This document shows positions 46,112 to 57,249 of a DNA stretch of 64,000 bases, piece after piece. The translations under genes were made by a program, and so were the position numbers. How positions within the stretch are numbered: the stretch's first letter is position 1; every line of letters starts with the position of its first letter. The stretch comes from Chelydra serpentina (taxonomy: Eukaryota > Chordata > Testudines > Chelydridae): NCBI GenBank assembly GCA_037349315.1, contig JBAIAC010000007.1:8990001-9054000 (forward strand), given 5' to 3'. The notes under the pieces are model-generated. The model saw nothing but the letters and a program-made list of their open reading frames with translations. It made no database searches and was not told where the DNA came from.

Positions 46112-46313
46112 AATGTCTTTCCAAAGTTTATCAGCAGTGCATGAAGTTTTCCACACTGAAAACTTCACATTTATATGCACACTGATTATATATAGTATAC
46201 ACACATACAAATATGAAGTTTTCCACATTGAAAACTTCATGCACTGATGTTAAACTTTGGAAAGACATTATATATATATATAATATAATGTCTTTCCAAA
46301 GTTTAACATCAGT
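46112..46313. repeat. nested palindrome / inverted repeat
   Basis: Arm 46112-46167 is repeated inverted at 46214-46269 (56 bp each, with few mismatches), beginning AATGTCTTTCCAAAGTTTA. The tail of the second arm (46243-46269) is again inverted at 46287-46313, a perfect 27-bp match around a 17-bp AT loop. (TA)n tracts follow to about 46345. No terminal duplication or coding frame was identified. Confidence 0.85.
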
Positions 46314-47399
46314 TATATATATATAAATACTTATATATATATATAAAAACACATACATACACACGTTATATGCACATACTGAATTAAAAACATGTATGTA
46401 TGAGCTAATCTTGCATTTTTCATGTAGAGAAATCCTAAAATTCCTTGTTTAAATAGTAATATTTGATGATAGATTTCAGTGACCAAATTCAGTACAAATT
46501 GAACATTTATTCTCTGTCACCCTAGCAAGACCTGGTTTAATCTTGAGCTGGAACAGTGACATACAGCAAACACAGAAGTACACTTACCTAACTTGTCGGA
46601 TACAAATCTGCCTATGCAGTTTTAAATTGCAGATGGTGTTTCAGAATGTCAAAGTGAATGGCAGGAGACCTGCACAGCAGTCTGTCTCAGGTTTGCTCTT
46701 AGCAGATCTCCTTAGCAGCTGCTACTGGGCTGCTTAATTGCTCAAATTTATAGAAAAGGCCTTGTCAATCAAAGCAAAATAGAGGCAGATCCTTACATGA
46801 ACTACCGAAGACATCAAAGACAGTGACTATAAAGCAAGCCTCAGCTTTCCAATACTGATTAACTTAAAGAGTATTGTTTCATAACATCACCCACTGAAAC
46901 AAAAGGGGTATCTTGGTGAGTGACATAATTCTAGTGGAATAATGAGCATGCAGGGGCAAGATGGATCTTCTTTGCCTTAGTGAAATCTCAAGCCCTTGCC
47001 ATTAGGATTGTAGTTGGAAACTCAGGTAATCATTATCCCACAGTCAGCAAGAGATGGGCAACCACCACAAAGGAAGTATTCACAAACGATTATGCACACA
47101 AAACCAGAATTCACACCGTGCACAAGACCCTTTCTAATCACTTTCCATGACCATCAGCGAGTGATATTTTTTGTTTGCAAAAAATGTTCACAGAAAGCAA
47201 AAGTCTCCTGACCAACTTATGCAAATACATCCTTGTGCCCAGGCTCGCACTAGGAAACTCTTCCATTTCCCTTGTCCTGCATATAAAAGTTTCTGCCACA
47301 GGACTGGATGAAACAACAGGCAACATGGAACTAGGACAAGGGGTCCAGATGCAAATCATTGTAATGCTGTCAGGTTTTGGAGGTTCCATTCCCAGCTCA

Positions 47400-47525
47400 G
47401 TCAGAGGCTCATGGGGAAGTCATCTCGCTTCCCTGCAATCTCAATCTCTAACATTCACCTTTGCAAAGTGCTCTGAGATCTGTGCATCTCAGAAAAGCAC
47501 TATACGAGTGCCAGTTACTAGAACA
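47400..47525 (+). mobile_element. MIR-type SINE 3' end
   Basis: TTTGCAAAGTGCTCTGAGAT then CTCAGAAAAGCACTATACGA is the typical SINE/MIR 3' pattern; the 5' part is not recognised. Confidence 0.5.
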
Positions 47526-48164
47526 AGCCCATCAAGTTGCTTACTGTTAAACCGAAAGGGTCAGTTGGTACCAGGAGTGGGACCCCAATCTTGAGACAAG
47601 AAAGCTTTGGACAAGAAGGTTCTCAACTCAGATTTAACCCCAACCACCACTGGTTTGACAAAGCCAAAGTCTGCTGGTCTCCAGGACGTGCAAAGCCCAT
47701 CTATTTTCCTAGGCACTATGGTGGTGATCTTTCAGTTTGCCTTGCATGCCCTTTGGATAGGGGATATACGTGCCTCCAGAGTGAGAATCTAGAAATCAGC
47801 CAGTAAATGCATTATTCATTAATCATTTCTCATTCAGCACCAAAGAAGTCAACTGAGAGCTCCATCAATGTGCAGGTATGTTACACGGCTTAACAATGCT
47901 CTTAATGCACTACCCAAGTTTCAGGATCCTAGCTGCACTTTTCCTACAGCAATAATACAGGCTCCAATACTGCAATTGCATCCACAAGAGCAGAATCATG
48001 TGCCCATACGGAGCCCATTGACTATACTAGGCACAGGAGTCCATGACACGGGTCAGTAGCGGATCGAGACCGGTGTCTATAAATATTCTAATGCTGCATT
48101 GGCATTGGCCACTGTTGGAAGACAGGATACTGGGCATGGCCATTCTTATGTGCTATGGTAGAGC

Positions 48165-48691
48165 CAGGGCTGGTGCAAAGTTATTTCGCGCCCTAGGCGA
48201 AACTTCCACCTGCGCCACACCTCCGCCCTGCAGCACCCCCCCAGTAGTAGCTCCCCACCTCCCCCGCCCAGGGATCCCACTCCTGCGGCAGCTTCCCGCC
48301 CCCCCGCCCAGATAGCCCCCCCTGCGGCAGCTCCCCACCCCAGCTCACCTCCGCTCTGCCTCCTCCCCTGAGCACGCTGGTGCCACTCCACTTCTCCCAC
48401 CTCCCAGGCTTGTGGCGCCAATCAGCTGTTTGGCGCGGCAAGCCTGGGAGGGGAGGAGAATTAGAGCGGGGGCGGCGTGCTCAGGGGAGGAGGCAGAGCA
48501 GAGGTGAGCTGGGGCAGGGAGCAGTTCCCCACTGCGCGTCCCCCATTACTTGCTGCGGGCGGCCCTCCCCACGCCCCCCTGCCCCAGCTCACCTCCACTC
48601 CACCTCCTCCCCTGAGCGCGCTTTTTAGCGCCCCCAACTACTTGGCGCCCTAGGCGGCCGCCTAGTTCGCCTAGTGGTTGCACTGGCCCTG
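48165..48691. mobile_element. hAT element with perfect 8-bp duplication
   Basis: The 527-bp element starts CAGGGCTGGTGCAA and ends TTGCACTGGCCCTG. It is flanked by GGTAGAGC at 48157-48164 and 48692-48699. The interior is GC-rich with CGCCCTAGGCG near both ends and repeated CTCACCTCC and CCTCCTCCCCTGAGC motifs. Frames inside it have no transposase homology. It sits at the left edge of a MIR SINE that continues at 48700. Confidence 0.85.
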
Positions 48692-48699
48692 GGTAGAGC

Positions 48700-48940
48700 C
48701 TAAAGGCTCCACTCCAGATTGAAGCCCCATCATGCTAGGTGCTCTATATGTAGGAAGTGAATAGTCCCTGCCCCATCAACTTACAGTCCAAGTAGCTAAG
48801 ACAGACAATGAGCATGAGACAGGCCATTGGGGAACAGAGGCACAAAGAGATGAAGGTGATTTGCCCAAAGTCAGAGACAGACAGGTAGAGCCAGGAATTT
48901 GCTGGAGCCCAGTCCAGGGCTTTAACCACAAGATCATCTT
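48700..48940 (+). mobile_element. MIR-type SINE
   Basis: CCCCATCATGCTAGGTGCTC, AGTCCCTGCCCCATCAACTT, GATTTGCCCAAAGTCAGAG and CAGGGCTTTAACCACAAGAT follow the MIR order seen at 36640 and 43925. Confidence 0.65.
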
Positions 48941-49469
48941 TTCTCTCAGGAGCTATTGAAGAGCCTGCCGTAACGAGAAGCTAGAAGAACCAGGAGGATT
49001 TTAAATTAAAATACCAGTGTATGGTTATGTCCTGCCCTTAGCTTCATCGCCTATTTATTGGTACATATCAAGCTGTAACCCAGAGTCAGAAATTTTCAAA
49101 ATGCCCAGTTCAGCTGTTCTTGTTTGATGTCCTCAAGGGGAAAATGCTGCTGTCAAGGAGCCCTTTTAATGTAATTGTCGCTGCTCATGAGTGCTTGGCT
49201 GTGCTGCCTTTTATTTTATTAGAAAAAATACGTAAACATTTGCTTAGTGGAAGCCCTACATGTACTTGATTATCAGAAGTGCTGAGCAACCACGTCCCCA
49301 AATGAAATCAATAGGAGCTGATATGTTTGGCAGGCCCAAAATCAGACCTATTCCCCCATTCTGCCCAGGCTCTTCCCTGAGGGCCCAATCCTGAGCCTTG
49401 CTGAGGACTTTTAGGTCTCAGTGACGTCAATGGGAGCACTAGGCACCTCATAAGCAAAGGTTCAGCTTA

Positions 49470-49740
49470 GAGTTGATCCAAAAATGCCAATTACTTTTCA
49501 GAGAAAATTTAAAAAGCAAACCCCACACCTACTTTTTTAAATTTTCTGCTCTCCTTCCCCCTGCCCTCCCCCCGCCCCCATTTTGTTTTTCAACTAAAAA
49601 CCAAAAACAGAAAAACAGTCTGTTTTTTGGGGAAAACATTTTTTGCAAAGATGTTCCATTTTTCACTGAAAAATGTTGACTAAAACTAAAAGGATCCACA
49701 AAACTATTCGTTGTGTTCAGAAAGTTATCCTTCATTACAA
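49470..49740. repeat. AT-rich self-complementary repeat
   Basis: GTTTTTTGGGGAAAACATTT and CATTTTTCACTGAAAAATG pair within the segment. It is similar in style to 23590, 42140 and 54910. Confidence 0.4.
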
Positions 49741-50854
49741 GAAAAAGAGTTTACATTAAAAAAAATTTTTTTACCAGCATTAGCCCAGGTTCCGAAAAAG
49801 GAAAACTATGGGTCAGATTTTAGACCTGACATCTTTGACAGGTTCCCCTTGCTCCAGTGTTGAGAAAAAGAAGGGCTGGATCTTTCAGCTCTCAAGAATC
49901 GGGTCTCAGGTCATCATTTGCATCAATTAAAACAATAAAATAAAATGAGCAGTCACAGGCTGGAAACAAATTCCATTCTATTGCAAACCTATTCCCTCCG
50001 CCCCTCCCCGCATCTTAAAAGCCTTGGCTATTCATGGGACAGGTGTTGGTCTTTAAGGAGCTGCGTCATGTCTGATGGGTAACATCACTGTCCTTCAATG
50101 TAGTAGTTGCCATGGTAACTTTATTATTATTTAACTGAATAGAAAAAATTAACCACCTGTATGACTTTTTGGTAGTTGGGTCGGTCTAGGAGAGAGAGAA
50201 AAGCTTTCCCCCAGACAGTCAAAAATTTGGGGACTTACCTGTTTGCCAACTTTCTCAGATTTATTTCAAATGAAAGAGGATGTGTACTTTAGCTGCTAAA
50301 TATGAATATATTTGACTTTTGCCTGACTGTCCCCTTTTTGAACCACATACTCCTGGAGGGCACGGCAGACAGATGCCTGCCTGCACAGAAATGACAAGGT
50401 GCTTAATGAGCCACAAAACACATTTTCTTCTTTCAAACAAACCGGGGAAAAAAGCATACACTGGGCTCTTCCTGAAGAAAGTACCTAAAACAGCCGGGAA
50501 GAGAGAACCCCATCATTCTGAACGCATCAGAGAGGCTCACAGATTTAGGAGATATCCCTTTCTCTCCCTGGCCATCATCAGCCAGACTGAATGAGGCTGA
50601 GAGCCCCCAGCTTTTTGCTCTGGGTGGAAGTGGAGGCAGGGTGTCCTTGGTAGAGAGTGTCCTTGATGCTAGAACTTGCTCCCCTTGTTAGTCCATGAGA
50701 GCACAGTTTGACCTTGAGGATCATGCAAAGCCTATTTTCATGCATTTGCGTGAGGTAAGTTATATGAAAGACTTCTCTGAAGACAGAACAGAGAATGAGG
50801 TCAGAGTGCCACACCCAGGTGGGTTAATATATAAAACAACACCACCACCTAGCT

Positions 50855-51915
50855 CTTATAGAATCATAGAACTGGACAGGACCTTGAGAGGTCATCTAGT
50901 GCAGTCCCCTGCACTCAAGGCAGGTCTAAGTATTATCTAGACCATCCCTGACAGGTGTTTGTCTAACCTGCTCTTAAAAATCCCCAATGATGGAGATTCC
51001 ACAACCTCCCTAGACAATTTATTCCAGTTCTAAACCACTCTGACAGTTAGCAAGTTTTTCCTAATGTCCAACCTAAACCTCCCTTGCTGCAATTTAAGCC
51101 CATTGCTTCTTGTCCTGTCCTCAGAGGTTAAGAGCAGCAATTTTTCTCCCTCCTCCTTGTAACAACCTTTTACATACTTGAAAACTGTTATCATGTCCCT
51201 CTCAGTCTTCTCTTCTCCAGACTAAACAAACCCAGTTTTTTTCAATCTCCCTCATAGGTTGTGTGTTCTAGACATTTCAGCTTTTTTGTTGTTTGTTTGT
51301 TTTTTTGCTCTTCTCTGGACTTCCGCCAATTTGTCCACATCTTTCCTGAAACATGGCACCCAGAACTGGACACACTACTCAAGTTGAGGCCTAATCAACG
51401 TGGAATAGAGCGGAAGAATTACTTCTCGTGTCTTGCTTACAACACTCCTGCTAATACATCCCAGAATGATGTTTGCCTTTTTTTTTTTGCAACAGTGTTA
51501 CACTGTTGACTCATATTTAGCTTGTGATCCACTATGACCCCCAGATCCCTTTCCGCAGTACTCCTTCCTAGACAGTCATTTCCCATTTTCTATGTATGCA
51601 ACCGATTGTTTCTTCATAAGTGGAGTACTTTGCATTTGTCCTTATTGAATTTCATCCTATTTACTACAGACCATTTGTCCAGTTAGTCCAGATCATTTTG
51701 AATTTTAATCCTATCCTACAAAGCACTTGTAACCGCTCTCAGTATCGTCCACAAACTTTATAAGTGTACTCTCTATGCCATTATCTAAATCATTGATGAA
51801 GATGTTGAACAGAACCGGACCCAGAACTGATCCCTGCGGGACCTCATTCAATATGCCCTTCCAGCTCGACTGTGAACAACTGATAACTATTCTCTGGGAC
51901 CAGATTTCCAACCAT
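50855..51915 (-). mobile_element. CR1-like LINE, degraded
   Basis: On the - strand, a CR1 3' end (TCATAGAACTGGACAGGACC at the + left edge) is followed by broken reverse-transcriptase frames. Near 51926-51711 the - frame reads [20 protein letters not shown] and LIKFVDDTE, where the catalytic box is FVDD instead of FADD. A T-run at 51480-51489 corresponds to the A-run position of 18077. Non-functional. Confidence 0.8.
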
Positions 51916-51919
51916 TTAT

Positions 51920-52020
51920 GTAGCACCTTACATTAGTAGATCTCAAAGCACTTTACAAAAAAGGTCAGTATCATTATCCCCATTTTACAGATGGGGAAAT
52001 TGAGGCACAGAATGCTGAAG
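51920..52020 (+). mobile_element. MIR SINE fragment
   Basis: TAGATCTCAAAGCACTTTAC then CCCCATTTTACAGATGGGGA and TTGAGGCACAG is the MIR core and 3' region. Confidence 0.7.
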
Positions 52021-53419
52021 CAACTTCCCAATTTTCACCCATTACCTTTTGTGGGTTTTGAGCCTTCCAAATATTGTTTTCAATTAAAACTTTACAGGAT
52101 TCTAAAGGCTTTTGCAGTTCACGTGATCCATTTTGCTCATATGAAGTGTCACACTGAAGGACTACGGCAGCCATCTTTGGTGATTTTGGCCTGTGGAGAG
52201 AGGAGCCGGAGACACAGGGTGACACACAGATAATCACACACGTGTTTAGAGAGAGTTATATACACAGATGTGCAGACACAAAGCCACATGCAGTGGAATT
52301 GGAACAATTTTCATAGTGGGTGTGCTGAAAGCCATTGAACAAAACTGTAAATCCCGTCTATGATGGAAGTCACTTTAAGCCAGAGGGTGCTGCCTCATCT
52401 CCAGCACCCCTAGTTCTAGCGCCCCTGGCCACATGCCAGCTAGGTCAGATGCAGATGTGAGCTTCACTACAAGAATTGTCACTAGGCTCTTTACCAGCGC
52501 CCTGCCCCCATCCATCCAAGGAAAGTGGGACTTTTCCTCACAATTTTGCACAGCCAGACCAAAGGAATCAAGTATCAGGCTGAAAGCATCTGGGTTATTG
52601 TCACTGGTTATTTAGGGTATGGCAGATGAGCCAACCTATTTATCAACCAACCATGATCAACTCATGGCCTGCCTATGGTAACTGCAAGAGGAATGGCTAA
52701 AAAGAAATGCAAATCCCAGCATTAGCAAAGTTGCCCTTCACATGAAACCAGCAATGAAACAGGCCCAGAGTTGCCCAACTCCATGTAAACTTAGTGGTGA
52801 GGGAACCTGAGCATGTTCAGAGTTTGGAGAATAATCCAAAATGGGACAGGACATCTCCTGGCCACCTGGCCCTTTCTCCCCACCCAATCTCCTTCAGCAC
52901 TCTATATGATACTGTTGTGGGGCAGTACCACTCAGCTGCTGCATCCTCCAGCAATGAATGATGTAACTGCTGGTAAAGCATGTCCACTGTCCTACTAAGG
53001 GCTTGACCAAACAAGGTGCCATTCAATTCCTGGAAGGGCCTGAGCATTCCACGATGCCAGTAGTAGTTGACGACACTCAGCTCCTTGTGATAAAGCTCCT
53101 AACCCACCACATCTCTGCTCTAAGAGACTTTCCAAAATGTAACTTCTGAGGGCTGAGCCTTTTCCGCAGCACTCAGCCAAGCGCGAGGGATCTCCATGGC
53201 AGAAAGGAAGCCTAATTGAGGCTCAGCCCTAGAACCTCTCATGGGGCTGGGTTCTGTGCCACCTAGGGGGGTTGCACACCCCCAAACAGCCTTCCCCGGC
53301 TGTGCCCTGCCCTGCCCCCCAGGAAGAAGAAACACACCAAAACCACCGCCTGTGGTGCCCTTCCCACAGAACACCAAAAAGGGTCCAAGGCCAGAGTGAT
53401 GGCATACCCCATAGGCTTT

Positions 53420-54590
53420 ATGGGGGGATGCTTATAAATGTATATAGGATATAACTGGAATATGTTTTATGCTACCTGTGCCATGTAACATATCTCTGTA
53501 AAAGTTATGATCTACTGAATCTATTCCTCCTGGTTGTACACATGTATCATTTTTGTAGTTGAAGTTATGAATATTGGTTGTATATTTGCTGGTTTTATAC
53601 ATAACATTTGTAAGAGCATGGGATCATGTCTGGAGAAAAGAATGTGCAGGTTGAGATCCCAATCAAGAAATTCTTGACACACAAAAGAAGTTGCAGACAC
53701 CAATCCACATCTGAGCTTGGCCAGGAATGTAGCTGGGCTTGGCTCCTAAGGAACTGAGTGGTGCATGGACACGTGACTTGCCCATGTGACCCCAAAACTC
53801 TATTTTGGTAGCTGGATGCTACACAGGGAGTGGGGAGGAGTATCCATCCGGGGGAGAAAGTCTATTTAAACCCCTGGGAGACCCCTCCATGTTGTCTTCA
53901 GCTGGCTAAAGAGAGAGCCTCTCCACCCCTCAAGGACACACCTGAAAGAGACTGAACAAAGGACAAAGACAATAGGGGGTGTGAGCGATTGCTGGACCCA
54001 GGCTAGGAGGACTATAGCCTGTAAAAGGAAGTTTGCTGGAACTGGTGAGGTTTTTATCTGTATTTAGTGAGACACAGACGTGTGTGCTTTATTTTACTTA
54101 GTAATTCACTTTGTTCTGTCTGTTACTACTTGGAATCACTTAAATACTACTTTCTGTACTTATTAAAATCACTTTTTGCTTATTAAGTTACCTGGAGTAC
54201 GTGTTAGTACCTGGAGGGGGGCAAACAGCTGTGCATATCTTTCTATCTATGAAATAGAGGGCGAACTATTTATGAGTTTACCCTGTATAAGCTTTATACA
54301 GGGTAAAACGGATTTATTCAGGGTTTGAACCCCATTGGGAGTTGGGCACTTGGGTGTCAAAGGCAAGAACACTTCCCAAGCTGTTTCCAGGCAAGCCTAC
54401 AGCTGTTAGGGGATGTGGTTCAGACCTGGGTCTGGGTTTGCAGCAGGCTAATGGGTCTGGCTCAAAACAGACAGGATTCTGGAGTCCCAAGCTGGAAAAG
54501 GCAGGAAAGCAGGGGCAGAAGTAGCCTTGGCACACCAGGTGGCAGCTCCAAGGGGGTTTCTGTGATACCAACCTGTCACAGCCAGGATGC
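53420..54590 (+). mobile_element. long interspersed repeat, possibly LTR-derived
   Basis: The segment has features of a retroviral-type LTR or internal leader: a TATTTAAACCCC promoter-like box near 53862, a GTTGTCTTCAGCTGGC stretch, and AT-rich TTAAAATCACTTTTTGC. A perfect 14-bp hairpin lies at 54277-54307. I could not find paired LTRs, a primer-binding site or coding frames, so borders and class are uncertain. Confidence 0.35.
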
Positions 54591-54721
54591 TCCAAACTGA
54601 CTGATCTGGATGCCCAATTCCGAAACTGTTTAGGGACTTTTTAAATTCCATCTTTGTCCCTCTGTCACGTCTCCCTCTGTCCCAGCCTGTCTTAATGTCT
54701 CTACCCTATCAGCATATGTAT

Positions 54722-54830
54722 TATTATTGTTTATATTTTAGTAGACCCCAAAACATAGGCACTGTGCAACCATGTAGGATGGGCGGTTCCTGTGCTGCGG
54801 CATTCACAGTTCAAAGAGACAAACAAAAAG
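54722..54830 (+). mobile_element. MIR-type SINE fragment
   Basis: GACCCCAAAACATAGGCACT then GTGCAACCATG and TTCAAAGAGACAAACAAAA resemble the start of the MIR copy at 36640. Confidence 0.35.
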
Positions 54831-54909
54831 TCGGGGAAGGGGTACCAGTGCGCAAGGAAACTGGTCTAGGGAATGATTCTGCACATCTGAATTGTTCTGA
54901 GTAACAACT

Positions 54910-55200
54910 AGATCAGGTTGAAGTTTTTCCATCAAAAACTGTTTTTCAATGGGAAATTGGGTTCTTGAATATTCTTAAATATTTTGTGGACGTCTGGTTT
55001 CCAAAGAAAATTTTGACTTTTTTTGAGAACCTGAAAAAACTTTTCAACCAAACTCCAATTAAAACCGTTTGGGTCAAAAAATTTCAAGTTTTTCAACAAA
55101 AAGTTGAAACATGCCATGAAAAATGTTGATGAAAAATTAACATTTTTTTGGTCCTCATCGAAATGTTTCACAGGAGGGGGAAAATCAGCATTTTCTGAGC
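54910..55200. repeat. AT-rich self-complementary repeat
   Basis: Multiple 'AAGTTTTTC' and 'GAAAAACTT'-like words alternate, for example TTTCAAGTTTTTCAACAAAA and GTTGAAACATG. A worn non-autonomous transposon is likely. Confidence 0.4.
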
Positions 55201-55363
55201 ACCTCTGACGAGGTCCTCAACAGCCCACTCTAAAGTGCCACTCTTAGTTGCCCAACTTCTTGTTGGCATCACAACAGATGTGGGTCTGGAGGAGGGATTG
55301 GAAAGTGGAGCCATCCATATGGAGAGGCACCAAAGAAAGAGCAGATACTGTGCTGTGAAAGAA

Positions 55364-55399
55364 AGAAATACTTGTGGCACCTTAGAGACTAACAAATTT
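55364..55399 (-). mobile_element. tiny Penelope-like 3' fragment with target duplication
   Basis: About 36 bp (ACTTGTGGCACC, TTAGAGACTAACAAATTT) is the antisense of part of the Penelope-like 3' tail at 5140-5200. It is flanked by GCTGTGAAA on the left (about 55351-55359) and right (55400-55408 and again 55412-55420). Confidence 0.5.
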
Positions 55400-56754
55400 G
55401 CTGTGAAAATGCTGTGAAAGAAGATGATGAACAGGAAATTGAGACCAGACTCAATACCTAGTGATGGGAGGAGGTGGTAGACACATAAGGAGGAGGGAAT
55501 AAAACAGGCTGAGAAGCTTGAACTTGATGTGATGATGGAAGATGAGCCAGCAGAGATTCTTCTGGGGCATAGGGGGATGCATGACAGGAACAACCAATGA
55601 GGAAGAAGGTCTTAGCAGCTGTGTTTAGTTTGGACTGGAGGGAACAACGTGGGTGTCAGGGAGGGTAGGGATGAGGTGGCAGTAATCAAGACATGACGAG
55701 GGATCGATAGGAGGGTTTTTGTTTTATGGATGGGAGGAAGAGCTCATGAAAGAAGAGGAGGGAAGATTTGGACACAACCTGAGCATGTGGCATAATGAGG
55801 TTTTAAAGATGGCCACTCACAAAGATGATGGCGTGTTCAAAAGCTACAGAAAGAGGAGGTGGATGGTGTGATAAGAAGTTAATGGCAAGCCCCCAGAAGC
55901 AGGTATCAGAGAGACAGGCTCAGAAAGAGGTTTGGATGGAAGGACACAGGTCAGGGGTAGAATGACAGATTTGTGAGCGATCAGTGTAGAGGTGATAGAT
56001 GAAGGTGTGAGCAAATGAAATCACCCAAAGAAATGGTGCAAAGTCTGTTTTTTCCCCATATCACTTTTGTCCACGTTAGGCCATGCTTCAGTGGGTTGTT
56101 TATTTTTTTTGCTTATAGCTCTATAAGGAAGATAATCCTTGTTTTGTAAGAATATAATTGCCAGCAAATACCTTAAGATTCTTCCTTGTCCTCACAACTG
56201 CTACATATTTGTCCTGGGGTGTGTCTTTTTGCCATTTGCTAAATGTATAAAGGGTATGGAGAACAGGCTTGGAAAGGAACTGACAAACAGGTTTAATTTT
56301 GAAAAGATATGGCTGAATCATAAATTAAAATAAAAGACAATGTGTAAAGTTCTGCTAACTGTTACAGTGGAAACATTGCCAAGTATAAACAGAGTAGTTG
56401 CAATACAGCAATCAGGAAATGTATTCTCAGATGGTAGCTAGATAAATACTGACTTGCCCTGATAACAATGAGAAGTTAACCCTAAATGAAGATTTCAGGC
56501 ATCCATAACTCAACTCCCTCTTGCTCTATAAGATTTGCCCATCACGCTTCTTGAACTTGGAGGAACATAAATTGGTCGAAATATAACATGTGTCCAGGAC
56601 GAAAAAAACGAGGCCAGAAAAGTAGATATTTCAGGCCTGGTGTTGAAATAAATCATGTAGTACTTAGTAGATTGGAGAATGGCCCTTCTTACAAAAATAT
56701 TAACACAGTATTACTGGATCAAGGAAAGCATCTTAGTTACCTGTGTTGTCTTAG

Positions 56755-57015
56755 GAAAGGCAATGTGGTCCAGTGAATAGTGCATTGAAATGGGACCAAG
56801 AGACCTAGATCCTATTCCTGGGCTCCACCACTGACCTATTGTGTGAACTTAGGCATGTGACTTCACCTCTCTGGGCCTCTGTTCCTTTGTCTGTGTTGTC
56901 TATTTAAATTGTAACTCTTCAGAGCAGAGCCTTTCTTTCACTACACGTTCATACAGTACCTAGTACAATGGGGCCTGATCTTTGAGGTGCTACTGTAATA
57001 CAAATAATAAATAGT
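56755..57015 (+). mobile_element. MIR-type SINE
   Basis: Same structure as 14890-15150: tRNA-like start with CAGTGAATAGTGCATTGAAA and AGACCTAGATCCTATTCC, CORE with CTTCACCTCTCTGGGCCTC, and 3' end CAAATAATAAATAGTC. Confidence 0.65.
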
Positions 57016-57249
57016 CATAATAATCTGTGTAAATATGACCTCCTCTTATGCAGTTGTTCCCAAATGGTATTGCATTAACCATTGCTCTGACATTGCCACT
57101 CCACTTTGGATGACAGTTTTCTGCACCTGCTGTAGATGAAGGTTCCACAGTTCCTTAATGCTAATTCCTATGGGCCAAATCCTGAAAACTAGAGTAAAGT
57201 CCAAATGAAGAGACACTGCTGAGAGGAGATTGCACTGAACATCAGAGTC

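Noticed and set aside
46243..46313. microRNA gene
   Set aside because: The perfect stem with an AT loop sits within a larger nested palindrome and (TA)n tracts; nothing in the sequence alone supports processing.
47175..47594. 139-codon + strand frame
   Set aside because: It runs into a MIR SINE end at 47400-47525 and has no recognised domain.
48146..48628. Gly- and Arg-rich frames
   Set aside because: Contained in the GC-rich hAT element 48165-48691.
55168..55593. 141-codon hydrophobic frame on the - strand
   Set aside because: Serine- and phenylalanine-rich because the + strand is rich in GA; a Penelope-like micro-insertion lies inside it.
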